Of a stretch of DNA of 64,000 nt, positions 1 through 57,511 are shown piece by piece. The stretch lies in NCBI GenBank assembly GCA_023055505.1, contig JALIRH010000045.1, positions 2,108,001 to 2,172,000 on the forward strand. The letters run 5' to 3'. This stretch comes from Callipepla californica brunnescens (taxonomy: Eukaryota; Chordata; Aves; Galliformes; Odontophoridae). Both the position numbers and the translations under genes were made by a program. Under the pieces are notes generated by a model that saw only the letters and a list, made by a program, of their open reading frames with translations, searched no databases and had not been told where the DNA came from. How positions within the stretch are numbered: position 1 is the stretch's first letter; each line of letters opens with the position of its first letter.

Positions 1-1190
1 CAGGTACAGGTTTATAACAGTTGCTGTGTGTAGAGCTCTGTGGCTGCTGTGTGCTCTTTAGAACAGAGGAGATCTTCAGAGAGGTTTACAGCACAGTGCT
101 CTAGAACACTGGAACCATCACTGAGATCTTGTTTACGTGGGGCAGCTCAGAGGCAGCAGTGGCACTGTTTGAGGCCGTTCAGCTGGAGGAGCTGGGCTGG
201 GGCCGTGTGCCAAAAGCCTGCAGGGACCGTGTGAGCTGGGCCACGAGCCGGGGTGCAGGTCTGAGCCCGCTGGGAGCAGCTGGGTGACACAGGGCGGTGC
301 TATTTTTGAATGGAAAACGAAATCTGGAAGGGCTATAAAAAGAGACGTGGCGAGGGCCGCAGAAATTTTTTTGCTACGTCATCTCCAGATCGGGGTGGCT
401 GATGAAAGCTGTCCGTTCTGCGAGGAGATCTACATCTGTTGCAGGCTGTCAGGGGTAGAGGTCTCTGCTCCTGGTTAGGCGTTCCTTGGTCAGCAGAAAC
501 CTGCAATGCAGCATCAGGAGAAGAGGAGAAACTTTATTGCGCGGGAATCTTTTGAACTTCTTCCACATCTGATTGCCAAAGCCTTTCCCTCCCTCTTCCA
601 GCATCCGGATGGATGCACGTGCTGCTTACTCTTCTTTTCAGCTGAGCTGAATTCTAGGCAGGCTTCAAAAAGCAGAGGCGTCCGTGCCCTTGTAGCATCC
701 TGACTTCCTAAGGAGCTGCCCAGGTGGGGTGAAGGCTGTGGGGTTCACTTTTTCCAACAAAGGTACTTCTTTGGGGTGTAAGAACAGAGCTGATCCTGTG
801 CTGGGCTGCTGGTAATGTGCTGTCCTGATGCCCTTCTTGGCACTGTCTCCTCGTTCACCTGAAGACTGATTGCTCCAAGGTGCTGCGTGGAGCTGCTGGG
901 ACAGGAGAGCTGGGATGGGGGTGTCCGGTGAGGGACAGAGCAGGGCGTGCTGAGGCACAGAGAGCACAGCACGGCTCTGCTGCCCGGAGCTGGGCACTGT
1001 TCCTTGGGGGCCGTGCTTCGTGCAGTCAGGAGGCAGCGCCTGGCTGCTTGGCGCAGGAATCCGAGGCAAAAGGAGGGGAAAAAAAACCCCAACAAGTCGC
1101 CAGGACGTGCGGGTGTGGCCGTGCACAACGCGGCTCTGCCCAACTCTGCAGCAGAGCAGCGCAGCGCTGGCTCCCTGTGCTATAAGCCAG
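1..1190. other. DNA upstream of KANSL1, no gene seen
   Basis: I see no convincing exon, RNA gene or recognised repeat here. The open frames are short and have no recognisable protein sequence. GC content and CpG density rise towards the right end, where the KANSL1 CpG island begins. In mammals an ARL17/NSF-side neighbour lies upstream of KANSL1, but nothing of that kind is visible in this stretch. Confidence 0.5.
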
Positions 1191-1191
1191 C

Positions 1192-1207
1192 CTACACTTC
1201 CCATCAG
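1192..1207 (+). promoter_or_regulatory. ZNF143/THAP11-like element
   Basis: CTACACTTCCCATCAG closely resembles the ZNF143/THAP11 (Ronin) submotif CTACANTTCCCA. That element sits near the start sites of many housekeeping genes and brings in HCFC1. It lies 18 bp upstream of the NRF1 palindrome. This is a motif match only. Confidence 0.5.
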
Positions 1208-1224
1208 CCCCCGCGGCCCCGCTC

Positions 1225-1235
1225 TGCGCATGCGC
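1225..1235. promoter_or_regulatory. NRF1 palindrome
   Basis: TGCGCATGCGC is an exact match to the palindromic NRF1 consensus inside the CpG island. A related TGCGATGCGCA lies at about 1398-1408. NRF1 sites like this are typical of broad CpG-island promoters. Confidence 0.7.
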
Positions 1236-1260
1236 GCGGGGCGGAGGGGCGCGGCGCCTC

Positions 1261-1277
1261 GAGCGCCCCCTGCCGGC
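1261..1277 (-). promoter_or_regulatory. CTCF-like motif (minus orientation)
   Basis: On the minus strand this reads GCCGGCAGGGGGCGCTC, a good match to the CTCF core with its AGGGGGCGC centre. It is oriented opposite to the second CTCF-like motif at 1416-1430. Binding is inferred from the motif. Confidence 0.5.
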
Positions 1278-1415
1278 GGGAGGAGCGCGGCGGGCGGACA
1301 ATGGGCGCCACGCCCCGCCCCCTCCCGCACTGCAGCGCCCCCTCCCGCAGTGCAGCGCGCGGCTCTGCGGGGCCCCCTGGCTGCGGGAGCGCGGGCGGTG
1401 CGATGCGCACTGCGG

Positions 1416-1430
1416 CCGCAGGGGGCGCTG
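1416..1430 (+). promoter_or_regulatory. CTCF-like motif (plus orientation)
   Basis: CCGCAGGGGGCGCTG matches the CTCF core very well. Together with the minus-strand motif about 150 bp to the left it makes a divergent pair at the KANSL1 promoter. CpGs within the core would make binding sensitive to methylation. Confidence 0.55.
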
Positions 1431-1499
1431 CGGCGCGCGTTGCCTCCTCCCCCCCCCCACACCCCCCCCCCCCCCCCCGCTCCCTCCTCCCTCCCTCCC

Positions 1500-2010
1500 T
1501 CCGTGCATTCTCCGGTTGAAGGGAGGGGGAGGGCAGAGAAAGCGCCCGGCCGCCATTTTCCGAAGCCGCACCGCCGCCGCCGCGCTCTCCCGGAGCGGGG
1601 GGGGAAAGGAAGGAAAGCACCGCAGCGCCCGCACCGCTCCGCGCCGGGCCCGCCCCGCAGCCAGCCCGGCGCGCCCCGAACCGGGGGTGGGGGGGCTCGT
1701 GTCGCGTGTCCCCCCCCCACCCCCCCCCCCCCCACGCCCCGCGGCACCGCCGGTTCCCGGTTCGGAGCGCGGCCGCCGCTCTGCGCCCGCACCGAGGGAG
1801 CGCGCCGAGCCCATCCCCCCTCCGCCGCCGCCGCCGGGGCGGACCCGAGCGGGCGGGTGGGCGGGGGGGGCGCCGGGGCTGGCGGTGCCCGTGGCGGCTG
1901 CGGCACCGCACTGCCCCCCCCCCCCTCGTTGCCGCCGCCGCCGCCGCCGCCGCTTTGCAAACTGCGCCCATTTTGCGCGGGGTCGGCCCGCGCCCGCCGC
2001 CCGTCACGTG
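1500..2010 (+). other. KANSL1: Probable non-coding exon 1 of KANSL1 (5' end unknown)
   Basis: The CDS starts in an exon with a strong acceptor at 9301-9302, so at least one upstream non-coding exon is needed. The best donor in the CpG island is at 2011 (GTAAGTG after CACGTG), and the exon would end at 2010. The left boundary given here is arbitrary because no initiation site can be assigned. The interval includes (GCC)8 at about 1931-1954, which would lie in the 5'UTR. Other first exons further into the island are possible. Confidence 0.5.
1931..1954 (+). repeat. (GCC)n trinucleotide run in probable 5'UTR
   Basis: Eight tandem GCC units lie upstream of the proposed exon 1 donor. A second, shorter CCG run is at about 1823-1836. 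If transcribed, the run would be a structured, GC-rich 5'UTR segment and is likely to vary in length. Confidence 0.8.
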
Positions 2011-2239
2011 GTAAGTGCCGCTCCGCGCCCGCGCCGCTGCCCCGCGCCTCCCCCGCCGCTGCCCCTTTGTTAGCGCCGCCGCGCCCCGCCGCCACCCGCG
2101 GCCCCCGCGCCGCCCCCGCCCCAACTTCTACCCCCCCCCCCCCCATCCCTTCTCCCCCTCCCCCCCCCCCCCCTCGCGGCTCCGCTCCCCGCACGGTGCC
2201 GGGCGCCGCCGTCGGGTAAAGTGCGCGGGGGTCACGGCG

Positions 2240-2475
2240 GGGGAGGGGGAGGGGGGGGCGGCGGCGGGAGGGTGGGGACGTGGGGGGTGGGGGGGAGGGG
2301 GGGGGGAGGTGTCCCGGTGGTGTCCTCATGTGGGTGTGGGGGGGGGGGTTGGGGGGGAGGGGGGGTTGCAGGGGGGCGGCGGGGGGGGGGGGGGGGGAAG
2401 GAGAAGTTTGTAAAAGTAAACAGATTTAAAAAAAAAGAAAAAAAAAAGGGGGGGGGTTGGGGGGGGGAGGAAGAG
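2240..2475. repeat. G-homopolymer cluster, quadruplex-prone
   Basis: A dense series of G runs (up to about 17 G) is broken by single T, C or A bases, followed by an A run at 2429-2448. Many combinations of four G runs could form G-quadruplexes on the non-template strand just inside intron 1. Such tracts are also a common source of sequencing error, so their exact lengths are unreliable. Confidence 0.75.
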
Positions 2476-2654
2476 GAGAAATTGCATAACCGCGGAGCTT
2501 GCAACACGCGCCGTGCGGGCCGGGGGGGGCCGGGGGGGCTGCGCTGCTGACAGCGGAGCGCGGGGCCCCGCGCTGCCCCGCTCCGGCGGCCGCACAATGG
2601 CGAAGGGCTGCGGGGCTCTGCCGCGCCGCTCTGTTTACTTTCCGGCTGTTGCGG

Positions 2655-2692
2655 GGTTGGGTTGGGGTTGGGGTTGGGGGGGGTGGGGGGGG
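2655..2692. repeat. GGGGTTG-rich tract
   Basis: Tandem GGGTTG/GGGGTTG units followed by longer G runs. They resemble telomeric repeat in composition but are not TTAGGG. A quadruplex is possible on the plus strand. Confidence 0.6.
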
Positions 2693-5600
2693 TTCTTTTC
2701 TCTTTTTATTCCCCTCGATCGCTGCTCCGGTAATTCCTTCCCCCGGCGGCGCGGGGCAGCTCTGCGCGGCTGTTTACTTCCATCACGGGATCAGCATCGC
2801 CCGCTGCGCGGTTCCGTCCCGCGGGGCCGCGATCCCCCTCCGAGCGGCTCCGTTCCCCCCCCGCACATCCCTCGGAGCAGCTCTGTTCCCCCCCTCCGAC
2901 CCCGGGGCTGTGCCCCCTGCCCGCTGATCCCGTTGGCGTACAGGTGGAGCGGAGCGCGGGCTCCGGCTCGCACCGCCTGTTATGTAAAACGCACTTGAAT
3001 GACAAAACTGTAGTTTTCCACGGAGCCGGGCAGGACGTGGGAGGAACTGCAGGGCTGCCGCTCCGAGCCGGACCGTGCGGTGCCGCGTTACATCACGTCA
3101 GCCCCCAGACAGCGGGAGGTGAGCGCCGGGCTGGGGCACTGCGTTCCCTTTAAACCGCATTTGTCCTTTTTATAGCCTTTGTTTTCACGGAGGAGCTCCC
3201 GCTTCGCTTCGGCATCTCCTCCTGATTTGATTTTGGTTTTTTTTTCCTCGATGCGGGGCCGTCATTCCGCCTGGAATCGGGAGGGCTGATGGAGGAGGTT
3301 CTCCGTGGGTTCTCCGTGCGCTTTTGGCGCGGAGGAGCGGGGCTGAGCGAGGCCGGGAACGGTTCATTGTGGAACTCAGCAACGGGGATGAGTTGCGTTG
3401 AGAAAGGGGCGGATGAGGCTGCTGGAGTGCCCCACGTTGGGGGGGTGGGGGGGGGGGGGGATGGAGGGAAGTGCTTCTCTTTGACCAAAGTCACTTCCTT
3501 CTGCCCTGTTTCTGACTGTTATTTTTGCGAGCGCAACTGCCATTATCTAATGGAGGCTCCGAACAAAGAATGTCTCCGGAGTTTGGGCACCCCACCCTCC
3601 TCCGTCCGAGGGCTCTTCCAGGCAGGGCAGGAACCCGCGTGCAGCGGGCAGAGATAAGGCTGGGGGCTGCCGAGGAGGAGGAGGAGGGCTCGAAGCTTCA
3701 CGCAGCACAGCGATGCTGGTTTTTTGATCTTCTAAGCAGATCCTGAGCCCGCTGAGCTTTAGAGGGGAGCTCGGCGGGGTGGAAGCATCTCAGGTGGGTT
3801 GCACACGGGTGGGACTGGACGAGGTGGGACCTGTGCTCGGGCAGCAGGTGATCTGAGCGCTGCTGCGTGTTCTGAACGCGGCCACGGCCCCGCTCAAAAC
3901 TTCCAGGAATACAATGTCTGTCTGGAACAAATCGCCGCGTGGTTTTCTTTCCCACCCTGCGAGTGGGAAGAAATGCTTTGCGGGGGATGGAGGCTCTCTG
4001 CTTCTTCTCGGCTGTGATCTGTGAGTCCTGCTGCTGCAGCGCTGCAGTAAACATCCTTCCATTGAACCCCATGCCCTCCTCAGCCCGGGTTCGGGTGTGG
4101 GTAAGTCCCCAACTTGGGAAACAAGTGCCTCATTTCCTTGGGAGCCCTCGTAGAGGATGAGGATGTTCCCAAGTGGAACTCTTGTTTGGAGATGGAGGGG
4201 AATGGTGAAATGAGCCGCGCTCGTGGGCTCCGTTCCTGGGGAGGGTTGAGAGAGCACTGTTTGGGTTTAGGGGTGGAAAGGTGCTGTTTGGCTGATGAAA
4301 TAAACAGGGGGAGGATAACAGCTGCATCTGAAGGAAGCAGGGTCGCTGTCAGGCCGGGCAGGCCGCGGTGCTGTCTGGTGCTCAGACCTCTGCTGTGAAC
4401 TTTTCCAAAGTAGAAAGCCAGATGGTTGTTTTTTTTTTTTCTTTAAAAAAACACCCCAACTACTTAGAAAACCCGAGTTCGATCGCAGTCTGTAGCATTC
4501 AGAGCTTGTGGTTGGTTTTTATTTTTATTTTTTTTTTTGTGAGTGGGACCTGAGTGCCTTCTCATGTGCAGCTCTATCCAACCTCACGGTCTCTGCTGTG
4601 AGATCTTTCTGGCTTCCTGTCGAGGGCTGCGGCGATGGGAGGGGCCCTGTCAGATGCTCGGGGCTGTAATTGTGCCCCATAAGAAGGAGCTCGTGCTGTG
4701 TGACAGCAGCATCTCCTCCTGGACTCGATACCATCTCAGTTTCACTGCTGCGTGGTGGTCCTTGCGGGCTGCTCTCTGCCCTGAGATCCGGGCAGCGATG
4801 AAAGCTGGGACCTGCAGAGGAGCTCCATCTGCAGTGAGGTGTATTTAGGGAGGCCAGGCCCGCCAGCCCGGGCTGATGGAGCATCCAGAGGTGCTCAGGG
4901 TGCTGGCCCTGCAGGGATAGAGCACGGCGATGCTTTTGAGCCCAGGTGGCCAAACAGCACCTGGAGAGTGGAAGCACGGAGAGGCAGCTCTGTTTTTTTT
5001 TTGTTGAACTTGCTCTCTGAGCCCCCGAGTTCAGGTTTTCATATTTCCTGGGCAGCTCGCCCAGATTACACGAAAGAAAAACAAAATCTCTCCGATACTG
5101 GCTGAGGGGGGAAGACCCAGGTTTCATCATTGCAGCTCGGTTTTTTTGTCTTTGGGAGTGCTGTCACGCTGCTGCTTTCTGCAGACGTCCCTTTATTTTC
5201 TTACACCGTGCTGCTGTTTGTTTGAGTGTGGCAGGCAACTTTGCTTGGAAGCGTAGCTCTAAAGCAGCAAATGTTTTATCTCCAGGTGCTTTATTTACCT
5301 GGTGAAGCCGTTCTTGCTTGCGATTATTTGACTTTCCAGGCTTCTGAGGTGACAGCCAAGCCTTGCTTTGTGGCTTTATTTTTTCTCCTTTTAGTGACAT
5401 CAGACTGATAAAACCTTCTCCACTCATGGCATCGATTGGTTTTATTTCTATCCCATAAGAATTTGAATGTAATACCTGAAACCTCACGTCACCAAAAGAC
5501 CCCACAGCTTCTGTAGGCCAGCAAGGGAAGGTGCATGTTTTGGATGCAGATGTTTCTGAAGCATGGGGTGTCAGCTTGGGTGGAGTCCCCGTGTTTCTCT

Positions 5601-6519
5601 GGATGTAGAGGTGTCTTTCAGTGTCAGAATGAGGCGTTAAGGGGTTTTGTTCCCTTTCTTTCTCCCCATTCCTGGCACAAGGTGTAGGAAAAGGGGCTAT
5701 TGCTGCCTGGGTTTGGATGGAGGAGTGTGGGAGCACGGGGCTGTGAGCTCTCCATGGGAGCCATCCCAGCGCCGTTTGGCACATGATGAAACCAGCCTGG
5801 AATTTCACATACAGGTGTCGGGGGCTGAACCTCGATGGAGAATTGAGTTCTACAGAAATTCAGGGAATAGAGCTCCAGGAGGAGTTCTGCAGAGGGCAGG
5901 TGTGGCCATTGGTGTGGGGGCTGAGGGCCGTGGAGTGATGCCCATGGGCTCTGGACCCAACAGAGGTCCCCAGCGCTGCTGTCCCAGTGCTGGGAGCTCT
6001 CCCAGTCTCCCTGGGGCCTTCTGCCAGCACAGGTCCCTGGTCCTTCCTCCTGAAGCTCCTCTCACAGTTTCCCTTGCTCTCTGTGGGCCCTCATCCCGAG
6101 GTGCTGCACACCATCGTGTGCTCGGAAAGCCAGCTCTCCTATCAGGGCTGGCTTCTGAAATCGAGTTTCAGACACAGATGCTCTCTTAAGTCAGCGAGGG
6201 AGGAGTGTTCTGGGGCATCATGACCTGGTGTTGTGCCGGGCGTGAGGACTGGCCCTCCTCCTGCCTCTCCAAACACCCCAGCGTTGCTTGGCTCCCCTTG
6301 TGAAAGGCAAGGCAGTGGGAAATGCAGGTGGAGGTGATGTGGATCTGTGGGTGAGGACACCTGTCCCGAGGGCTCCGCTCCCTCGGTGTCCACGTGGGGT
6401 TCCTGAGAAGCGAGGGCAGCCAGGCGAGCTGCCGTTCCCCCGCTCCTGGCTGCTTGCTGCAGCCTTTCATCTTCCCTCTGTTAATTAATGCTAACCGCTT
6501 TGGCGGTGCTCTAGTTTTA

Positions 6520-6543
6520 AATAATAATAATAAAATAAAAAAA
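6520..6543. repeat. Short AAT/A-rich run
   Basis: AATAATAATAATAAAATAAA followed by an A run, in KANSL1 intron 1. It may be a simple microsatellite or the poly-A remnant of an old insertion. No flanking element is recognisable. Confidence 0.6.
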
Positions 6544-9385
6544 TGGAGGACGTGCTGGTGGATTTTGGAGGTGCCGCGGTGAGCTCCGGCCGCCCCGTTC
6601 CTGGTGGACGTCTGCAGTGGGACTCGTGGCTTCTGCTGAGCATCCCAGCAGTGGTCCCTTGGGTGTGGGGTGGTGGGAAGGGGCCTGCAGGGTGGGCTCT
6701 CCAGTGCTGTCGGAGTCCCAGGGCAGACAGGAGGTTCAGAACAGTCGGGTTGTAGTTCTCAGAACGACCGTCAGAACGCTCTCAGAGTTCCCCAGAGCTG
6801 TGTCCGTGCTCGTGTGACCCTCTCTCTCTGTTCCTCCTCGTCCCCTCGGTCCTCCTGGAACGAAATACCTGGTGCTTTGATGGGGCTTTAATAACAAACA
6901 CCTCGCTCTGCTTATAGGCTTCGGGGGAAAGCGTGGTCCCAAATGATGGTTAGCGTTTCTTGCGAGGGCTGTTCATAATTCAGAGCTTCTTTCCAGGGAC
7001 TTAAATAAAACGAACATACACGCAGTACCTTTTGGAGGTCATCTTTAAGCTACCAGAACAAAGGCTTACTAAGGGAGCCTTTCCAGGCTTCGGAATTAGA
7101 AATGCCATCCTCAGAAGGACGAGGGGAGGGAGCCCTGCGCTGGCATGGTGGGAGGGTTTTCTTTTTAAAGCGGTTTGCTAACCCAGAGGAAGAGGCAGCG
7201 TGAAAGTTTTGCTTCCGTTTTCTGCTTCCCTTAACACAGCTGAAGTCGGTGACCTACAAACTCGCTCCGAAATAACTCCGCCAGCTCGAAGTGGGCCGTG
7301 TCGGTGAGCAGGGCCACACTGCACCGGGCTGTTCTGCTGCTGGGCAGTGTGGGTGTTTCCTGAGCTGCTCACCTTATCTTGCCATGTCACGGTGGCAAAG
7401 AGCACTGATGCAGGACCTCCCTTTGGAGGGGTGGAAGTGACGCTCCCTGCGTAGGGCACTGAAGTGGGGAAGTCCTTTTATCCCTCCTGTCCCAAGGGCG
7501 TCTTAGCTACAAGTGGGAAGTTCCCTGCAGGTTCCTGTTTGTTTTCTGCTCTGGAGAGTTATGGCCATTCTTTATCGAGGGACACAAATGGTGATGTAAA
7601 AAAAAAACACTACACTCAGTGCGGTGTGTATTAAACTTCGAGGTATGCGGTGTTCTTGTTCGGAGAGGATGAGGTGTGTTGATTACAAAGTAGGCAAGGT
7701 TCTGTTGGCAGGGGACTTTGGGGCCTGAACTCACGCCTGGCATCTCTGTGTTGCGGTGCCAATAGCTTCGAATCTTAGCTTATCAGTTCCTCTGAGCGTG
7801 TCCTTTCTCCCCTGTCTTCTTGGTCCCTGTCGCGTATCTGTGGTCTGTGCAGTTGGAGGAGGTCTGAGATGTGGCCCTGGTGAGTCTCAGTGGCATAACT
7901 GAAAGTGATTTAATCTCTGCTGGTCTTTAATGGGAGGTGGAGCCCAGCCCTGCGTGCTGGAGGGTTGGGCTTTCTCTGGGGTTGGTCAGGCCTGACTTGA
8001 GAGCAGCACTCGGTTCCTACTTGGAGGAGGACAGTGCCCGTCCACCCAGCTCTCAAAGGTCCGAGAGGAGCGGGATGGAAAGGGCAGAGAAGCAGAGACA
8101 AATAGGATTTAGATGTGGCTCCTTTGGCTGGCCTGCAGACTCTTGGGAGCAGCCCTGCTGCAGCTGAATGAGGCCCAAAGCAAACCCACTCGCTAAGTTT
8201 TGCTCATTCACCATCTTTAAACTTCAGACAGTCCTCACTTAGGCTATAAAAAGGTATGTTAATTTGGTCATTGGGCTGCCTTAACGAGCAGCTACAACAA
8301 GCTTATGCAAATTTATGTGAAATGAGAGGATTGGCATATCGGGCAAGGCATCAGTGCAATTCCTTATTGTTAAATTGACATTGAAATAGCTCGTGTAAGT
8401 GCTACTCAACTTCTGCAGCAAAAGGAGAATGAAGTGAGTGCTGTACTGATGGAACAGCCTGTCCTGTGGGCAAGCAGAAGCAAAAAGGCATTCAGAGGGC
8501 TGTCACTCCTCGGTGGTAAGGAGGATGGGTGAATGACCAAGAACTCGCTATCTGGAGGAAAAAAGAAAGCAGCGTGTATGTGAATGTCTTTGGTTGTTTT
8601 TCATAACGGATGTGATGGAGCTGAGTTAAGTCGGTGGCTTTCTGTTACAGTCAGTGCAGGATTGCTCTGCCGTGGCGTGCGTTAATCTTTATCCATCTTT
8701 TTGAAAGAGAAGTAGGAATTCCTGACACTGGAAGTCACCTGGCCTGCTCGGGAATGAACTTCTGGGAAAAGTAGGCTTCGTTCACACCGGGGAGCTGACC
8801 TCCTTGAAATCCAAGGCTTTCCTGTCGTGGGTCTGCCAGCCGACGTGGGGTTGTGGGGTTTCTTTAGCCGCTGGGAGTTGGAGCAGATGGAGATTTGTTC
8901 CCCTCAAGGCCTTTCTCTTAGTTACAATTCTCGTTTGTCACTCCTTCTACCTGAATTGGCAGTACTAGTAGCGAACGGTGTTTTACAGATGTAGCTCAAG
9001 GATTTTAAAGAGAAATGGGTGAGCTGGGGGCTGGGCAATGGTACCCGGGGCTGATCCGTTCCTGAAGGCCTGGAAGGACGTGGGCCTGCTCTGTGGATGC
9101 TCTGTGGGATCCTTGGGGCCAGCCCGCCTGCTGCCACCTCTTTCTCCACCTGGTGCAGAGCTGCTGGTGGTGGCACGGGGAGGATGCTCTGTGCGCAGTG
9201 CTTCCAACCGGGGCGTGGGGTCTGTGTTGCTGTCACCGTGCTTATTGCACTTTCTCCAAGATGCACGGCTTAACTTTTCTCTTTCTCCTTCCCTTCCTGC
9301 AGGCTGTCCTCGGGAGAGGCAGTGGGAGGCAGTGGAGCTGGCCTCGGCACCGGGAGAGGCTGGACTTCCCGTCTCTCTGTGCTGA

Positions 9386-56353
<46,968 letters not shown>

Positions 56354-56871
56354 GTACAGCAGCACAGCCCTGCCCCGCAGCCACACGCACACCCTGCCTT
56401 TCCTCCCGTTTCTCTCGCTGCACGGTCTTCCTGTGAGTCTGTAAGAGCTGTCCTCATCTGACAGAGCTCTCTTCCGTTCGCTTTCTGATGCTGAGAGCCC
56501 AGCCCAGCTCCCCCTGCTTCCCCCAGCCGTCCCAGTAGCTCCCAGTGACTCTCTCCCAGTACAGGTTCCCAGCAGGGAGGGATGCTATGCATGTGCTGCC
56601 ACTTCTCAGTGCTCTCTGGGCCCAGTGGTGCTGCTGAGCATCTCATGCTCCTTCCACACACGGTTGTTGGTGCCTCGGGGTCACTGATCCCCCCCCCCCC
56701 CCCATTGGCTCTCAGTGTCTCTTATCCCCCCCCATTGGCTCTCAGTGTGTCTGTTCCCCCCCCCCATTGGCTCTCAGTGTCTCTTATCCCCCCCCATTGG
56801 CTCTCAGTGTCCCTTATCCCCCCCCCCATTGGCTCTCAGTGTCTCTGTTCCCCCATTGGCTCTCAGTGTCT
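56354..56871 (+). other. KANSL1: KANSL1 intron 13 (truncated by gap)
   Basis: After the donor GTACAG there is about 330 bp of unremarkable intron, then a C-rich minisatellite that runs into the gap. No further KANSL1 coding sequence (the SYRSSDG... segment onwards) is present. Confidence 0.6.
56686..56871. repeat. C-rich minisatellite with ATTGGCTCTCAG core, six units
   Basis: Six copies of a roughly 26-38-bp unit consist of a run of 4-14 C, then ATTGGCTCTCAGTGT and a CTCTTAT or CTGTT spacer. The ATTGG cores start at about 56704, 56734, 56766, 56797, 56828 and 56854. The array is cut off by the N gap, so its true length is unknown. It is probably what broke the assembly. Confidence 0.9.
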
Positions 56872-56971
56872 NNNNNNNNNNNNNNNNNNNNNNNNNNNNN
56901 NNNNNNNNNNNNNNNNNNNNNNNNNNNNNNNNNNNNNNNNNNNNNNNNNNNNNNNNNNNNNNNNNNNNNNN
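56872..56971. other. Assembly gap of exactly 100 N
   Basis: One hundred N is the conventional placeholder for a gap of unknown size. It lies inside a minisatellite on the left and meets short tandem sequence on the right (two copies of TCTGAAAATAGCGG at about 56989-57020). The missing KANSL1 3' exons may lie here. Confidence 0.98.
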
Positions 56972-57139
56972 CATTTGGGAGCGGTGGATCTGAAAATAGC
57001 GGCGGGGTCTGAAAATAGCGGTGGGTCCTGAGCAGATGTTGGGCCGGGGGGGGGGGGTCCGAGGGGTCCCCCCCCCCCACAGGAGCATCCTCCCCAGCTC
57101 GCAGAGACCCTCAGCACGTGGCAGCAGGTACCGAGGAGC

Positions 57140-57511
57140 AGTCTTTACTTTACAATTGTACAGCCTATTTATAACAGGGGGGGCACACTGGTTCACAGAT
57201 GGACACTTATAAATACAGCCAAGTCCGGGGGGGGTTGGGGGTCTGGGGACCCTTCCAAGCCCCTCTGTGCCCGCGGATCTGGGGCTGCAGCTTGGCCAAG
57301 TCCTGTCCCATCAACAACGGGGCTCCGTGCCGGGGACATCTCACTTCAGCCCTCAATGGGGGTCCTTGCAGACAGCAGTCACCTTCATCCTCCTCTTCCT
57401 CATCCACCATTGGCTGGGGTCCCCCGTGGCATGGCCCCACAGGGCTCGGTGGGGTGTCCCCCCCCCTCGCTGTCCCTCCCAGAGCCTCTGGGTGCTGCAG
57501 CCGCAGTGGTG
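57140..57511 (-). other. DLX4: DLX4 3'UTR (approximate end)
   Basis: Downstream of the DLX4 stop, the minus strand runs through GC-rich sequence to a short AT-rich end containing TATAAATAGG (about 57165-57174) and TTGTAAAGTAAAGAC. I see no AATAAA. TATAAA at 57168-57173 is a weak variant signal that would place cleavage near 57140-57150. The end is therefore tentative. Confidence 0.45.

Larger units (their letters stand above)
1191..3130 (+). promoter_or_regulatory. KANSL1: CpG-island promoter of KANSL1
   Basis: This is a very GC- and CpG-rich block with GC boxes, (GCC)n runs and C homopolymers. The densest part is about 1200-2620. It has no TATA box in a clear position, as expected for a housekeeping chromatin gene with dispersed initiation. 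Visible motifs are a perfect NRF1 palindrome (1225-1235), a ZNF143/THAP11-like element (1192-1207), two CTCF-like cores (1261-1277 and 1416-1430), a YY1-like GCCATTTT (1552-1559) and an E-box CACGTG (2005-2010). The start site itself cannot be read from the sequence. It probably lies between about 1250 and 1900, upstream of the donor at 2011. Confidence 0.8.
2011..9302 (+). other. KANSL1: KANSL1 intron 1
   Basis: This 7.3-kb intron runs from the candidate donor at 2011 to the acceptor AG at 9301-9302. The first 700 bp are extreme C- and G-homopolymer sequence, with a G-run cluster at about 2240-2475 and a (GGGGTT)n-like patch at 2655-2692. There is a short (AAT)n/A run at 6520-6543. An AT-richer island at about 8190-8420 stands out from the GC-rich surroundings. 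I found no exon, RNA gene or clear transposon in the rest. Confidence 0.55.

Noticed and set aside
665..2329. 554-codon open frame on the minus strand across the CpG island, and overlapping frames on both strands
   Set aside because: Composition is Gly/Arg/Pro/Ala runs from GC-rich, stop-poor sequence, with no domain. It overlaps the KANSL1 promoter and probable exon 1.
2655..2692. Interstitial telomeric repeat
   Set aside because: Units are GGGTTG/GGGGTTG, not TTAGGG. It is simple G-rich sequence.
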